From contig NZ_JAHKQR010000001.1 of the NCBI RefSeq assembly GCF_018860805.1, positions 345,158 through 409,157 of the forward strand: a stretch of DNA of 64,000 nt, read 5' to 3'. Below, in pieces: positions 1 through 8,259 of this stretch; the first letter of the stretch is position 1, and each line of letters starts with the position of its first letter. Made by a program: the position numbers and the translations under genes. The DNA comes from Aestuariibacter sp. A3R04 (GTDB lineage: Bacteria > Pseudomonadota > Gammaproteobacteria > Enterobacterales > Alteromonadaceae). Under the pieces are notes generated by a model that made no database searches, had not been told where the DNA came from, and saw nothing but the letters and a program-made list of their open reading frames with translations.

Positions 1-1500
1 GGCGGAGACAACGGCGGCAGTGATGGCGGTTCAGACGGTGGAGACAACGGCGGCAGTGATGGCGGTTCAGACGGTGGAGACAACGGCGGCTCAGTATCCT
101 ACATCCTGCAGGTGTCTGGTAACGATGGCGCGTTGAGTAAAATTGAATCTGAACTCGAAGTTCGGGATATCGCCATTGGCTATACGGCATTCACTGGGGT
201 TGAAGAGTCTGTGTTGCTGGTGGGGGGATCAGATCTCGATTCAGTAGAAACCTTGAGTAGTTTGGACGAAGAGCCGCAGAATGCGTTTGCGCTGGTTGCG
301 GCCTTTGCTGACGGAACGCAATTTACCGGTGCCTCACTCCTTGCTACTGTCGACGGCGAAGAGTTTACCTTTGAATGTACAATTAATTGCGAAGTAAATG
401 TTGATATCGATAACAAGGAAATTAGCTTTATTGGGGCTGAATTTATTTGGGACGACGGCAATGACTCCATTGAAATAAACGGTACTGTCCCCTGGATTGC
501 CAGTGACGAATATGTTGATACCAGCGATTGGGTAGGTTCTGAGTTGCCCTCCGACAGTACGTTTTGCGATACAAACTTGAGTACGTCAGTGGTGGCTATG
601 GCAAATGGTGGCCTCGCTTATACGACTAACGCAGGAAATTGTATCGGTTTAGCCAGCGTAGAACATAATACATTTACCAAGCCCCTCACCGCGGTTATCG
701 TCAACGAGGGCGACAGCGCTTCTACCGGCAGTTTAGCTATTGATAGTGCAGTGAAGATATATACGCGGCTTATCGACAGAGGCGTTGATTATACTGATGA
801 CGGTGGTCAGCCTGTATTCGAAGCCATTGTTGAAGGTGCCTTTGATATTACCAATACCAGCAGCCATGAACTTTGTTTATCTGACTATGACGATTGGCAA
901 TTGCTGCAAGCCGATGGCACAGCGCTAACGAAGTCTCTTAATGTGTCGTATCAGTTCAACGATACTCCGTACACGATGGAATTTAGCGCACTTCATGACT
1001 TCGATGTTCCAGGTGTAAAGTGCTTGCCACCCAGTGCCTCTGCAACAGTGCATCTCTCGCTTGACCAATTTATGGTGCGGGCAGAAGAAGAAATACTGTT
1101 TTCAACGGTAACAGAAATAGCGGTATTCATCGAGGCCGAGTACAACGCTGTTGCCAATAACGTGACATACACAACACTCACGCCCGATTTTATGGAATGG
1201 TTATACGTTGACGGTTCACCAGGCATTCGCCTGGCGTTTACCAATACCAGTGGTGCTCAGTTAGTGCTGGACGATTCGGCACAAGAAGTCTGGTTTTACA
1301 ATGACCAAGGCTATCCTATTGTCAAAAGCTACGTGTATTTGCACAAGCAACTCGGGGTGGAAGAATATGACTTGGTAAACAGTGACTATGTCATCAATGA
1401 TGGCACTCAGATTCAGTTGCTGGATGATTCAGCGGAAATTGCCATTCTGGCTTTAGGAGGAGGGACTGCGGTAAAAGCAGTGCTCTACCCCGCGTTTTAG
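1..1500 (+). CDS. Partial acidic repeat-linked protein, likely exported
   Basis: The frame is open from the first base, so the N-terminus lies outside the window. The visible 499 residues begin with about 30 residues of Gly/Ser/Asp/Asn linker encoded by a 36-bp tandem repeat, followed by an acidic region of about 465 residues that I do not recognise. That region has six cysteines, the first two as C-x3-C, and beta-rich, Thr/Val/Asp-rich sequence. A flexible Gly-Asp linker before such a domain is common in surface lipoproteins of marine gammaproteobacteria, but the signal peptide cannot be checked here. The stop is followed at once by a short hairpin and a convergent gene. Confidence 0.75.
   Translation, partial: GGDNGGSDGGSDGGDNGGSDGGSDGGDNGGSVSYILQVSGNDGALSKIESELEVRDIAIGYTAFTGVEESVLLVGGSDLDSVETLSSLDEEPQNAFALVAAFADGTQFTGASLLATVDGEEFTFECTINCEVNVDIDNKEISFIGAEFIWDDGNDSIEINGTVPWIASDEYVDTSDWVGSELPSDSTFCDTNLSTSVVAMANGGLAYTTNAGNCIGLASVEHNTFTKPLTAVIVNEGDSASTGSLAIDSAVKIYTRLIDRGVDYTDDGGQPVFEAIVEGAFDITNTSSHELCLSDYDDWQLLQADGTALTKSLNVSYQFNDTPYTMEFSALHDFDVPGVKCLPPSASATVHLSLDQFMVRAEEEILFSTVTEIAVFIEAEYNAVANNVTYTTLTPDFMEWLYVDGSPGIRLAFTNTSGAQLVLDDSAQEVWFYNDQGYPIVKSYVYLHKQLGVEEYDLVNSDYVINDGTQIQLLDDSAEIAILALGGGTAVKAVLYPAF
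4..90 (+). repeat. 36-bp in-frame tandem repeat (Gly/Asp/Ser/Asn linker)
   Basis: Two full 36-bp copies (4-39 and 40-75) are identical and a third (76-90) is cut short where the unique sequence starts. Each unit encodes twelve residues of the pattern GDNGGSDGGSDG. The array runs off the left edge, so the copy number is unknown. Identical copies imply recent expansion or slippage and possible length variation between strains. Confidence 0.9.
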
Positions 1501-1505
1501 CGAGA

Positions 1506-1523
1506 AGGCTGCGCTAGCAGCCT
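1506..1523. terminator. Hairpin between convergent genes, possible bidirectional terminator
   Basis: AGGCTGC and GCAGCCT form a perfect 7-bp stem around a 4-base loop. It lies just after the stop of the left gene and contains the stop of the minus-strand HTH gene. No strong T run follows on either strand, so its action as an intrinsic terminator is uncertain. Confidence 0.35.
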
Positions 1524-1858
1524 CTTAGTTTACTTATCAACTGCGCGGCGAATGAACTTTGATGTTTCGCTGGCGCTTGTTGAGATAACAGATCGCACAT
1601 GGGCGTATCACTTGCGGAAAAAAACAATGTATGTGCCTCAACATCCAGTGCGATAGCTATACGCGAGATATTGTGAAAGGCCACAGGTTGTTCCCGAAAC
1701 ACCTTATTTACCAGGTCTTTTGGGGGCGACGTGCGTTTTTCTATTTTTGCCATATATCGGGCCAGCTGAATCTGGGTCTCAAATCCTTTTTCAGCCATTG
1801 CTCGTTCCAGTTTTTGTCGGGACGCTTTTACACCGCGTACTCTCTGTCTGCCTGCCAT
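1514..1858 (-). CDS. Small XRE-like helix-turn-helix protein
   Basis: A basic protein of 114 residues with a helical segment at about residues 12-80 (KLERAMAEKGFETQIQLARYM, then NISRIAIALDVEAHTLF) that resembles the HTH fold of XRE/Cro-type regulators. The start has a good ribosome binding site, AGGA about 8 bases upstream. No sensor domain is present, so it may be a small DNA-binding regulator or a phage-repressor-like orphan. It is convergent with the repeat protein and monocistronic. The HTH assignment rests on pattern alone and its target is unknown. Confidence 0.6.
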   Translation of the reverse strand: MAGRQRVRGVKASRQKLERAMAEKGFETQIQLARYMAKIEKRTSPPKDLVNKVFREQPVAFHNISRIAIALDVEAHTLFFSASDTPMCDLLSQQAPAKHQSSFAAQLISKLRGC

Positions 1859-2133
1859 TTTCTTATCCTGTAGATCGTTATTTACCAGTAATGTCGAAGA
1901 CTATCGCGCTGAGCCATTATCGGTTCCAACGCGGGTTAGAATAGTTACAACTGTTAACGCTTATTCAATTTCGGATATAAAAGAGTTTGCGCAATTTGAT
2001 GTATCGGATCGTTTCGCAAACCCAGACAATTCATTCTTGAAGGGGGAACTGGTTCACATGGCAGTGAAGACGGTATGCAAAAATAGAGAAAGCTGGGGGA
2101 CGAAAGTCATCCCAGCTTTTTTGGGTCGTCAAC

Positions 2134-3945
2134 TTAGAGTCGCTCAAATCGTACTGACTTGATGTGCAGTTCAGGGTTGGTACCAGATAGCTCTGGGAGA
2201 ATGCGAAGCGCGTCGTCCAATGCATCTAGCCGCATGGTGCCTAAAGTGACGGTTTGCCACACCAATTCAGGCGCCTCATCAGTATAGTACAGGCGGTTGC
2301 CCGGTATTTCTGTGGCAGAATACGCTGCTAAATGCTGGTCGAGAGTGAGGGCGTGATCGCCAAGGGTAACGCTGCCTTTGAGTTCGATGTCACCGGAGGG
2401 CGTGGCATATTCCATAATAATTTTGTAATTTCCTTCAGACACGTTTTTTACCGGCCACTTCAGCTCGGCTTGTCCCTTTCCTTTCACTACCACCCAATCG
2501 TGTGCCCAGCCAGCTTTAAACGCATAGTCAACGGCGTCACCTGCAATATATGCTTCATGGGCCGACAAGGTAACATTTGGACGCTCCCGGTGGCCAATTT
2601 CAATGGCAATAGGCTGTACCGGTTCGGTGAGCAGTGAAGCGTGCCATTGCATATAGTCGTCTTGCAGTTTTGCTAATGTGTCAGCATGTGTGGCTGCAAG
2701 GTCTTGCTTTTGTTCAGGGTCGGCAATGAGATCATACAAATACCATTGTCCGTCGTAATCATATACGCCCAGCCATTGCTGAGTGCGAATGGAGCCCGGA
2801 TTTGGCGCTACTGCCTGCTGATCTTCACGCTGAGTATTGCGGAAATGGTTGGTATAGATCGTTCGGTCGGGCCAGGTTTTATCCGCATTTTCATCCAGCA
2901 ACAAAGGGGAAATATCATCACCATCCAGCGGGTTTACCGGCGGCGTGTCTATATTAAGCAGGCTCATCAGTGTGGGAAAGATGTCCATGTGCTGGGCAAT
3001 CGACCGAACGGTTCGGCCGCCTTCGATATGCCCTGGCCAATGAATAAACAACGGCACCCGCACACCGCCTTCGTCAACCCGACCTTTGCTGCCCTTCATG
3101 CCACCGTTGTAGCGACGGTGGCCATGGGGGAAGGCTGGCCCATTGTCAGATAAAAAGATAACGATAGTGTTATCTGTCAGCGCGAGTTCATCCAGGGTAT
3201 CCATGACCCGGCCGATATTGTCATCGATGTTTTCAACCATACCGTAAATGGCGGCATCTAAATTGTTCAGCCCTTTGGCTTTGTACTTGGAGAAATACTG
3301 CTGTGGCACCTCAAACGGGCCGTGGGGGGTATTGAACGGCACATAGGCGAAAAAGGGCTTTTGCTTGTTGCGCCGAATAAAGTCAATGGCAGCGTCAGTG
3401 GTCACATCGGCTATGTAGCCTTCGGTTTGCACTGGCTCGCCATTGCGCAATAGTTCTGCATCGAAATACAAGGTTTGGTGGCCATCCACAAAGCCCAGAT
3501 AGTCGTCAAAACCCTGGCCGTTAGGATCGTGGGGGTACTGGGCACCATTGTGCCATTTGCCAAACAGGCCGGTGGCATAATTTTCTGCTTTCAGTGCTTC
3601 AGCAAGTGTTACTTCTTCAGCGCGCATTTTTTCCCCACCCCGGGTAACACTGAAAACGCCTGTTTTCAGTGGCTGACGCCCAGTCAGTAACGCAGCGCGC
3701 GTAGGAGAGCAAACCGGGTTGACGTAAAAGCGGTCTATGCTGACACCGCTTTTGGCAATGCTGTCGATATGGGGCGTAGACACGATCTCATTGCCGTTGA
3801 AGGCAACATCTCCCCACCCCTGATCGTCCGTGAGGAACAAAATAACATTGGGGCGCGATTCAGACGCCGCTGCATCGATAGTAGGCGCTTCTTTGTCAGC
3901 GCATCCAGTGCACAGTGCACAGAGTAATAGCAGTCTTTTTAACAT
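2134..3945 (-). CDS. Type I sulfatase, lipoprotein
   Basis: A 603-residue member of the alkaline-phosphatase-like sulfatase family (S1) that hydrolyses sulfate esters, probably on a marine polysaccharide or glycan. The N-terminus is a lipoprotein signal with lipobox LCTGC, so the enzyme is likely membrane-anchored in the periplasm or outer membrane. Metal ligands are in LTDDQGWGD near residues 38-46. The core motif CSPTR starts at Cys79, the residue that must become formylglycine. Family motifs FLSDNGP and KGSKGRVDEGGVRVPLF follow. Residues from about 440 form an extra C-terminal beta-rich domain. The FGE-like domain at 43.8-45.9 kb lacks the catalytic cysteines and is unlikely to be its maturase. 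Substrate cannot be read from sequence. Confidence 0.93.
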   Translation of the reverse strand: MLKRLLLLCALCTGCADKEAPTIDAAASESRPNVILFLTDDQGWGDVAFNGNEIVSTPHIDSIAKSGVSIDRFYVNPVCSPTRAALLTGRQPLKTGVFSVTRGGEKMRAEEVTLAEALKAENYATGLFGKWHNGAQYPHDPNGQGFDDYLGFVDGHQTLYFDAELLRNGEPVQTEGYIADVTTDAAIDFIRRNKQKPFFAYVPFNTPHGPFEVPQQYFSKYKAKGLNNLDAAIYGMVENIDDNIGRVMDTLDELALTDNTIVIFLSDNGPAFPHGHRRYNGGMKGSKGRVDEGGVRVPLFIHWPGHIEGGRTVRSIAQHMDIFPTLMSLLNIDTPPVNPLDGDDISPLLLDENADKTWPDRTIYTNHFRNTQREDQQAVAPNPGSIRTQQWLGVYDYDGQWYLYDLIADPEQKQDLAATHADTLAKLQDDYMQWHASLLTEPVQPIAIEIGHRERPNVTLSAHEAYIAGDAVDYAFKAGWAHDWVVVKGKGQAELKWPVKNVSEGNYKIIMEYATPSGDIELKGSVTLGDHALTLDQHLAAYSATEIPGNRLYYTDEAPELVWQTVTLGTMRLDALDDALRILPELSGTNPELHIKSVRFERL

Positions 3946-4284
3946 AATGAGTGACCGTAGTTGTCGAAAGAAATGGAGATAAGTTCATTGTCACGTGCCT
4001 TTGTCTTCGGAAGCACGAATAAGTTGTATCGCGATGACCTGATCTTCCGGCTTGGTGCCAAAAGTATCATTAACCTCTTGTTGTAACCGGTTTCATTTTT
4101 TCCAGAAAAAATAACATCAACGCCTGCAGTAACTGAACGCATTCTCAGGTGTGGTCGAAAGCAGTTTGTAGGCGTCATATGCATAATCGTCTCGAGAAAA
4201 TTTTGCTCATTTATAATAAACGCAATGTTGCAACAAATGCTATTAAATAAATTAACATTATTTTTTAACCAGTATATCTGTACA

Positions 4285-4299
4285 GTAAACTTGGTTTAC
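4285..4299. promoter_or_regulatory. Inverted repeat in the 386-bp gap before the VOC gene
   Basis: GTAAAC and GTTTAC face each other across TTG about 33 bases upstream of the VOC start, in AT-rich sequence that also holds the palindrome CTGTACAG. A regulator site or part of the promoter is possible. The rest of the gap between the sulfatase and VOC starts (3946-4331) holds no gene I can support. Confidence 0.3.
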
Positions 4300-4331
4300 A
4301 GTCACTAAAAATAAAATGAAGGAAGTTTGGG

Positions 4332-4706
4332 ATGATTGGGTATATTACATGTGGTACGAATGACATTATCAGATCCGGTGAGTTCTACGATCAAATTTTC
4401 GAACTGTTAGGTGCCAAGAGGATCCATACAGATGAAAGCAGTATCGCATGGGCAAGAGACGGTGGTGAGATTATCTTCACTACAATATTGCCGGTTAACG
4501 GGCGGCAAGCAACAGCGGGCAACGGGACGATGATTGCATTTCGAGCCAACTCTACAGAACATGTTCAGGCGCTTTATAGAAGATCTCTCGATATAGGTGC
4601 GTCTGATGAAGGCGCGCCAGGAATACGCTCCGGTGGATTTTATTGCGCTTACATAAGAGATTTAGACAATAATAAATTGAATTTTCATTTTAATCCGAAT
4701 AGCTAA
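4332..4706 (+). CDS. VOC family (glyoxalase/bleomycin-resistance fold) protein
   Basis: A 124-residue single-domain protein of the vicinal-oxygen-chelate fold. The opening YITCGTNDIIRSGEFYDQIF and the closing pattern FYCAYIRDLDNNKLNF are typical of the two beta-alpha-beta3 halves. An Asp-Gly turn and a conserved Asn replace the usual metal ligands in part, so it could be a lyase, dioxygenase or resistance protein, or simply bind a ligand. GGAAG lies a few bases upstream of the start. It stands alone, convergent with the MaoC gene. Confidence 0.85.
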   Translation: MIGYITCGTNDIIRSGEFYDQIFELLGAKRIHTDESSIAWARDGGEIIFTTILPVNGRQATAGNGTMIAFRANSTEHVQALYRRSLDIGASDEGAPGIRSGGFYCAYIRDLDNNKLNFHFNPNS

Positions 4707-4754
4707 GAGAAAGCCTTGATTGACCTCTCAATAGCCTTCGTGGCTGAGCTGGTT

Positions 4755-5651
4755 TCAGCTAATCACACAGCCCGACATGACTTGTTGTTTTCTTTTTGCC
4801 GTTGCGGGGTTGTATAGTGCAAACCCCCGGCGAGCAGCATCAGAATTGGTGACCACATTGAAAGTCACAGTCAAATCAGATGGCAAAGAAACCGGGCGGT
4901 GAAATTGGTTGCTCACGGTAAATCCTGCACCGGGTAACGCCTGGTTTTTGTCAACAACCGATAGTGTGCGAGCCAGGACATGGGTGCCATGGGCCATCAC
5001 TGATTTAAAGCCAAACAATCTGGCGCTCCAGTCGTAGAGATGGATAGGGTTGTAGTCGCCACTTATCCGGGCGTACTTACGTCCGGCATTCTCTTGAAAA
5101 TGTAAGTGCTCACTTTTGTTATATGTTTTGTTTGAAAGTGTATCTGCGGCGGGGGAATCGCCGTCGGCGAGCCCTTGAGTTCGATCGGGCGTCCGTCGGT
5201 ACAAGTAGGTACTACGGGTGGTTTGACACAACCGGTTTTGTTGTCGAAATTCAATGACAAGATCCACCATTACGCCGCGGGCATGGGGCCGTATTGCATC
5301 GAAGTAGCATTGGGATGTGATGTCCTGATTGGCGAGGGGAGCTGGTTGGGTAATTTCGTTTTTCGTATGTACCAATCCCATAAGGGGAAAGGGGGAGCTT
5401 TTCGAAGATAGTGCATCAATATGTTGCACAATACCGAGAAAAAGTGGAAAACAGGGGTGCAGATGGTCGTGATGCCATTGGTGCTGGTGGTTGAAGAGAC
5501 GCAATGCAGTCTGAAAAGCATTAGCCGTATAGATTTTTGTGCTGCCAACAGGGGGAAATATTTCATTGCATTGATGTGCAAACCAGTGATCAAGCTTCAC
5601 AGCATCGGCTTTCTTGGTTGCCGCCTTTATTAGCCTGACAAAGTGCTTCAC
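4755..5651 (-). CDS. MaoC-type acyl hydratase (hotdog)
   Basis: A 298-residue protein whose C-terminal half carries the R-specific enoyl hydratase signature YARISGDYNPIHLY followed by FKSVMAHGTH, with Asp and His as the probable catalytic pair. The N-terminal half (about residues 40-180) looks like a second, degenerate hotdog, as in two-domain MaoC proteins. It would hydrate or dehydrate acyl-CoA or acyl-ACP. It points away from the aryl-polyene cluster across a 258-bp gap and may be unrelated to it, although the reaction type would fit fatty acyl or polyene chemistry. Strand and start follow from the intact frame; the first ten residues are not conserved in any way I can judge. Confidence 0.85.
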   Translation of the reverse strand: MKHFVRLIKAATKKADAVKLDHWFAHQCNEIFPPVGSTKIYTANAFQTALRLFNHQHQWHHDHLHPCFPLFLGIVQHIDALSSKSSPFPLMGLVHTKNEITQPAPLANQDITSQCYFDAIRPHARGVMVDLVIEFRQQNRLCQTTRSTYLYRRTPDRTQGLADGDSPAADTLSNKTYNKSEHLHFQENAGRKYARISGDYNPIHLYDWSARLFGFKSVMAHGTHVLARTLSVVDKNQALPGAGFTVSNQFHRPVSLPSDLTVTFNVVTNSDAARRGFALYNPATAKRKQQVMSGCVIS

Positions 5652-5909
5652 GTGAATATCCCTTCCTGCAAAAAATTTTCCTCTGCTACGCTATCTGATT
5701 TTCGTTCTCTTCGCACATGATTTTGTGGTTAGGGCGAAGGTCCGGGCATATTTATGCCGTGCTGGTTAGAGTTTGTGCTTTATGCGGGTGTTAAAAGCGG
5801 TAAAAATTAAATATTCGGCCATTAAAATCGCAGAAATAGTTTTTATTGTGACATTAGTTTACACTAGCGAACTTACAAAAAAGCGTTCGCAGTAAGGACA
5901 TAACTAGCT

Positions 5910-6173
5910 ATGGCTACACAAACAGAATCAGAATTAAAAATGGCGCAGCTGATGGTTGAAGCACTCAATCTGGAAGACATGGAAGCAGAAGAGATTGACC
6001 CGGAAGAACAATTGTTCGGCGATGGTTTGGGACTCGATTCCATTGATGCATTAGAAATTTCGTTAGCTATATCGAAAGAGTACGGCGTGCAGATCAAAGC
6101 TGAAGACGAGGGTACCCGTGAGGCGTTCGAAACGTTACGTAGTTTAACTGCATTTGTTGAACAGAATAAATAA
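5910..6173 (+). CDS. Acyl carrier protein 1 of the aryl-polyene cluster
   Basis: An acidic 87-residue four-helix carrier protein. The phosphopantetheine attachment site is the Ser in GLGLDSIDALEIS near residue 48. It carries the growing polyene chain between ketosynthase, ketoreductase and dehydratase. GTAAGGA sits upstream of the ATG and the gene opens the + strand cluster, 83 bases before the first ketosynthase. The 258-bp AT-rich region before it is the likely promoter of the operon; I see no clear -35/-10 pair. A second carrier protein occurs at 17.7 kb, the two-ACP arrangement known from aryl-polyene clusters. Confidence 0.92.
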   Translation: MATQTESELKMAQLMVEALNLEDMEAEEIDPEEQLFGDGLGLDSIDALEISLAISKEYGVQIKAEDEGTREAFETLRSLTAFVEQNK

Positions 6174-6256
6174 GCACTTACTTGCCCTTCCTCTTCAGAG
6201 CGCGTCGGTATCGGTTAACCCTCTAAATTGCGCGCTTCACGGGCCGATTTGAAAAA

Positions 6257-7435
6257 ATGAATATAGACATCATCGATTACGACTCTTGCTCGGCTGCAGG
6301 TATAAATCTTAAAACCTTGCGGGAATCACTCAAACAGCACAAAAGCGGCTTGATCAAAAACAACCTACCCGGTTCAGATTTAGACACCTGGATAGGCGTG
6401 GTCGGCGAAATTGCATCAGTCAGTGATCTTGGCAAATGGCAAAGCCGCAACAATGCATTAGCCGCTCTGGGATATGAACAGGGTACCATTAGAAACACAG
6501 TGTCAGGGTTGATAAAAAAATACGGTGCGGCACGCATTGGCTTGGTTATGGGGTCGAGCACGTCAAGTATCGATCGCACAGAAGAAGCGTATACTAAGCT
6601 TAACAGCGACAACGGTCTCACTGATGCGTTTAAACAGCCCTTTGTACATAACCCTCATGCACCCAGCTTGTTCGCTGCGCATCTTACGGGTATCGAAGGC
6701 CCGTCGCTGACAATAAACACCGCCTGTTCGTCTTCTGCCAAAGTCTTCGCTACTGGTGCACGCTGGCTCGAAGCCGGCATTGTTGATGCAGTACTGGTAG
6801 GTGGCGTTGATACACTGTGTTTAAGCGTGTTGCACGGTTTTAATTCCTTGCAGCTTTTGTCTGCAAACCCCTGTAAACCTTTCGATCAGCACCGCGATGG
6901 TATCAATTTAGGTGAAGCGTCGGGCTTTGCAGTACTGCAGCGCGCAGGTGAAAACACAAATGGCAGTGGTATTCGCCTGGCCGGATACGGTGAAAGCTCT
7001 GATGCCCATCACATGTCGCACCCTCATCCTGATGGTCTAGGGGCAAGGTTGTCAATGACACAGGCGTTACAGCGTGCTGACCTGAGTGCAAAAGACATCG
7101 ATTACGTCAATTTGCACGGCACATCTAGTCGCGCCAATGATCTCATTGAAGGACTGTTGATTTCCGAACTTTTCCCATCTACCACCCGTTGCTCGTCTAC
7201 CAAAGCATGGATGGGTCATACATTGGGCGCCGCAGGGATCACCGAAGCCATTATCGCGATGGATACATTAAATACTCACGTTATTCCTGGGTCAAAGAAC
7301 TTAGAAACGCTGGACGAAGCGTTAACACTGACGATTCAGGCCGAGGATGAACACAGAACATGTCAGCATGTGATGACCAACTCGTTTGGTTTTGGTGGTA
7401 ATAACTGCACGCTGTTGTTTAGCAGGGCAGGGTAA
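6257..7435 (+). CDS. Beta-ketoacyl-ACP synthase (FabF-like), aryl-polyene
   Basis: A 392-residue condensing enzyme of the FabB/FabF thiolase fold. All three catalytic residues are visible: Cys in NTACSSSAKVF, His in VNLHGTSSRAND and His in KAWMGHTLGAAG. The C-terminal NSFGFGGNNC loop is intact. It directly precedes a chain-length-factor-like gene, so the two probably act as a KS:CLF heterodimer that extends the aryl starter with malonyl-ACP, as shown for the characterised aryl-polyene systems. It ends two bases before that gene's start. Confidence 0.92.
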   Translation: MNIDIIDYDSCSAAGINLKTLRESLKQHKSGLIKNNLPGSDLDTWIGVVGEIASVSDLGKWQSRNNALAALGYEQGTIRNTVSGLIKKYGAARIGLVMGSSTSSIDRTEEAYTKLNSDNGLTDAFKQPFVHNPHAPSLFAAHLTGIEGPSLTINTACSSSAKVFATGARWLEAGIVDAVLVGGVDTLCLSVLHGFNSLQLLSANPCKPFDQHRDGINLGEASGFAVLQRAGENTNGSGIRLAGYGESSDAHHMSHPHPDGLGARLSMTQALQRADLSAKDIDYVNLHGTSSRANDLIEGLLISELFPSTTRCSSTKAWMGHTLGAAGITEAIIAMDTLNTHVIPGSKNLETLDEALTLTIQAEDEHRTCQHVMTNSFGFGGNNCTLLFSRAG

Positions 7436-7436
7436 T

Positions 7437-8252
7437 ATGCAAGCAAAAGAACTAAAATGTAAAATTGCAGGTATCGGTGCCTGGGGAAGTTACTTCGACA
7501 ATTGGCAAGCGTTGCAAGCATTGTTGGCGGGTAACGCTATACCTGAAATAAAAAACAAAGGCCCTAAACCAACGATCATTCCCGCTAACGAACGCCGTCG
7601 AGCGCCGCTTCCCGTGCGTTTAGCTGTGGAGAGCTCCTGGCAAGCCACGCAGGATGCGGGTGTAGAAGCCAATACCCTTACGTGTGTATTTGTGTCAGGT
7701 TTAGGTGATACCGACCTTACGGATTACATGTGTAAAACCCTGGCATCTGATAACAAAGCCTTATCGCCTACCAAATTTCACAATTCGGTACACAATGCGC
7801 CCGCGGGGTATTGGACAATTAGCACCGGCACCATGAGTGCAGCAAACTCCGTGGCGGGTTATGAGCAATCGGTATCGCTCACGCTGCTTGAAGCCATGAT
7901 CCAGTGCGAGGCTGAAAACACGCCGATGCTGTTGACCTTTTACGATGCGCCCGTTGCGGACGTGTTATCGCCTATTTTGCAAAACCAGGAAACCTTTGCT
8001 TTTTCGTTGGTTATCTACCCAGACTCTGCGCCACTGGCAGGCCCTGTGCTCAAGGCTAACGTCAACAGCGCACCGGTTAATGCGTGGCCTGCGTTACACA
8101 GTCAACACGATTACATGGGGAAACTGTATGCGGAAAACCCCAGCGCTAAAGTGCTGTGTTTGGCAGAGATGATTGCTTCATCCGACTCACAGGCCAAGAG
8201 TATTACTGTACCGTTGAGTGCAGGTACATCAATGACCTTTTCTCTTGCGTAG
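7437..8252 (+). CDS. Chain-length factor-like ketosynthase (inactive KS)
   Basis: A 271-residue protein resembling the N-terminal ketosynthase domain only. The region that should hold the active-site Cys reads TGTMSAANSVAGYEQ, with no Cys, and the family motif KFHNSVHNAPAGYW is present. This is the pattern of the aryl-polyene chain-length-factor family that pairs with an active KS. The start chosen is the ATG two bases after the upstream stop; a longer frame into the KS gene is not needed. It is about 140 residues shorter than a full KS, which is normal for this family. Confidence 0.85.
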   Translation: MQAKELKCKIAGIGAWGSYFDNWQALQALLAGNAIPEIKNKGPKPTIIPANERRRAPLPVRLAVESSWQATQDAGVEANTLTCVFVSGLGDTDLTDYMCKTLASDNKALSPTKFHNSVHNAPAGYWTISTGTMSAANSVAGYEQSVSLTLLEAMIQCEAENTPMLLTFYDAPVADVLSPILQNQETFAFSLVIYPDSAPLAGPVLKANVNSAPVNAWPALHSQHDYMGKLYAENPSAKVLCLAEMIASSDSQAKSITVPLSAGTSMTFSLA

Positions 8253-8259
8253 GAATGTT

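Noticed and set aside
4..90. CRISPR-like array
   Set aside because: The units are contiguous with no spacers and encode an in-frame Gly/Asp/Ser/Asn linker.
3939..4184. 81-residue minus-strand frame upstream of the sulfatase
   Set aside because: It overlaps the sulfatase start, has no plausible ribosome binding site and its composition looks non-coding (Arg/Ser-rich without pattern).
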